The position numbers were made by a program, and so were the translations under genes. From Gymnopilus junonius (taxonomy: Eukaryota; Basidiomycota; Agaricomycetes; Agaricales; Galerinaceae), in NCBI GenBank assembly GCA_015501075.1, contig JADNYJ010000232.1, forward strand, positions 1-55,701: DNA of 55,701 nucleotides, in the 5' to 3' direction. The notes beneath the pieces were generated by a model. The model was not told where the DNA came from, searched no databases, and was given only the letters and a program-made list of their open reading frames with translations. Within the stretch, counting starts at the first letter, position 1. Every line of letters starts with the position of its first letter. Below, one piece after another: positions 55,681 through 55,701 of the stretch.

Positions 55681-55701
55681 TGTTGAAGCTGAATTCTCAA
55701 C

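Overview
The window reads as nuclear DNA of a basidiomycete (Agaricomycetes). Supporting signs are ~50-nt GT-AG introns, a Plavaka transposon, BED/hAT and PIF/Harbinger elements with fungal-type partners, chromodomain Ty3/gypsy elements, and F-box and C-x2-C-x6-C zinc-cluster proteins of the kind that proliferate in repeat-rich mushroom genomes. The genus cannot be fixed from the sequence. Nearly everything is transposable element (TE) or decayed gene. I see no rRNA, tRNA, CRISPR or bacterial-type operon.

Layout. (1) 1-4193: the 5' part of an amidase-signature gene (minus, runs off the left edge), a 140-bp MITE, and a membrane-protein gene with two in-frame TGA codons. (2) 4194-39074: a nested retrotransposon complex. 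An old solo LTR (TSD CTAGA) was split by a younger copy of the same family (4502-38915, TSD GAGAA). That copy has near-identical 455-bp LTRs and one gag-like reading frame, with no pol. Its gag is itself broken by two insertions: a 28.6-kb block flanked by ATACC (5546-34140) and a 2.77-kb hAT element flanked by AGACTTCC (34895-37666). (3) The 28.6-kb block is a mosaic. It holds an inverted pair of ~1.1-kb repeats, an unrecognised multi-exon gene, a tandem pair of F-box/LRR-like genes, a zinc-cluster gene, a ~3.5-kb inverted-repeat-bounded unit, a SAM-like-domain gene, a Tc1/IS630-type transposase fragment, a further multi-exon gene and a 5'-truncated Ty3/gypsy element. (4) 39075-43480: host-like remnants, including a small RidA/YjgF gene that looks close to intact and a truncated multi-span membrane gene. 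(5) 43500-50678: a Plavaka transposon (minus) carrying an apparently intact PIF/Harbinger element with 106-bp terminal inverted repeats and TSD TGA. (6) 50679-55680: a chromodomain Ty3/gypsy element with two LTRs, gag missing, and an antisense two-exon accessory gene.

Unifying signal. In most of these genes, TE and host-like alike, the premature stops are TGA at places where the family has, or the context suits, arginine. That is the expected footprint of CGA to TGA change, i.e. C-to-T at methylated CpG. The two LTRs of the gag-only element differ mainly at CpG-derived dinucleotides. The Harbinger and hAT copies carry no such stops and look youngest. The window therefore reads as a silenced, methylated TE nest whose insertion order can be worked out from target-site duplications. 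Distinct observations are a gag-only LTR element, an antisense zinc-cluster gene inside a gypsy element, and an unexplained saturation of that gypsy element with the heptamer CTCCGAC.
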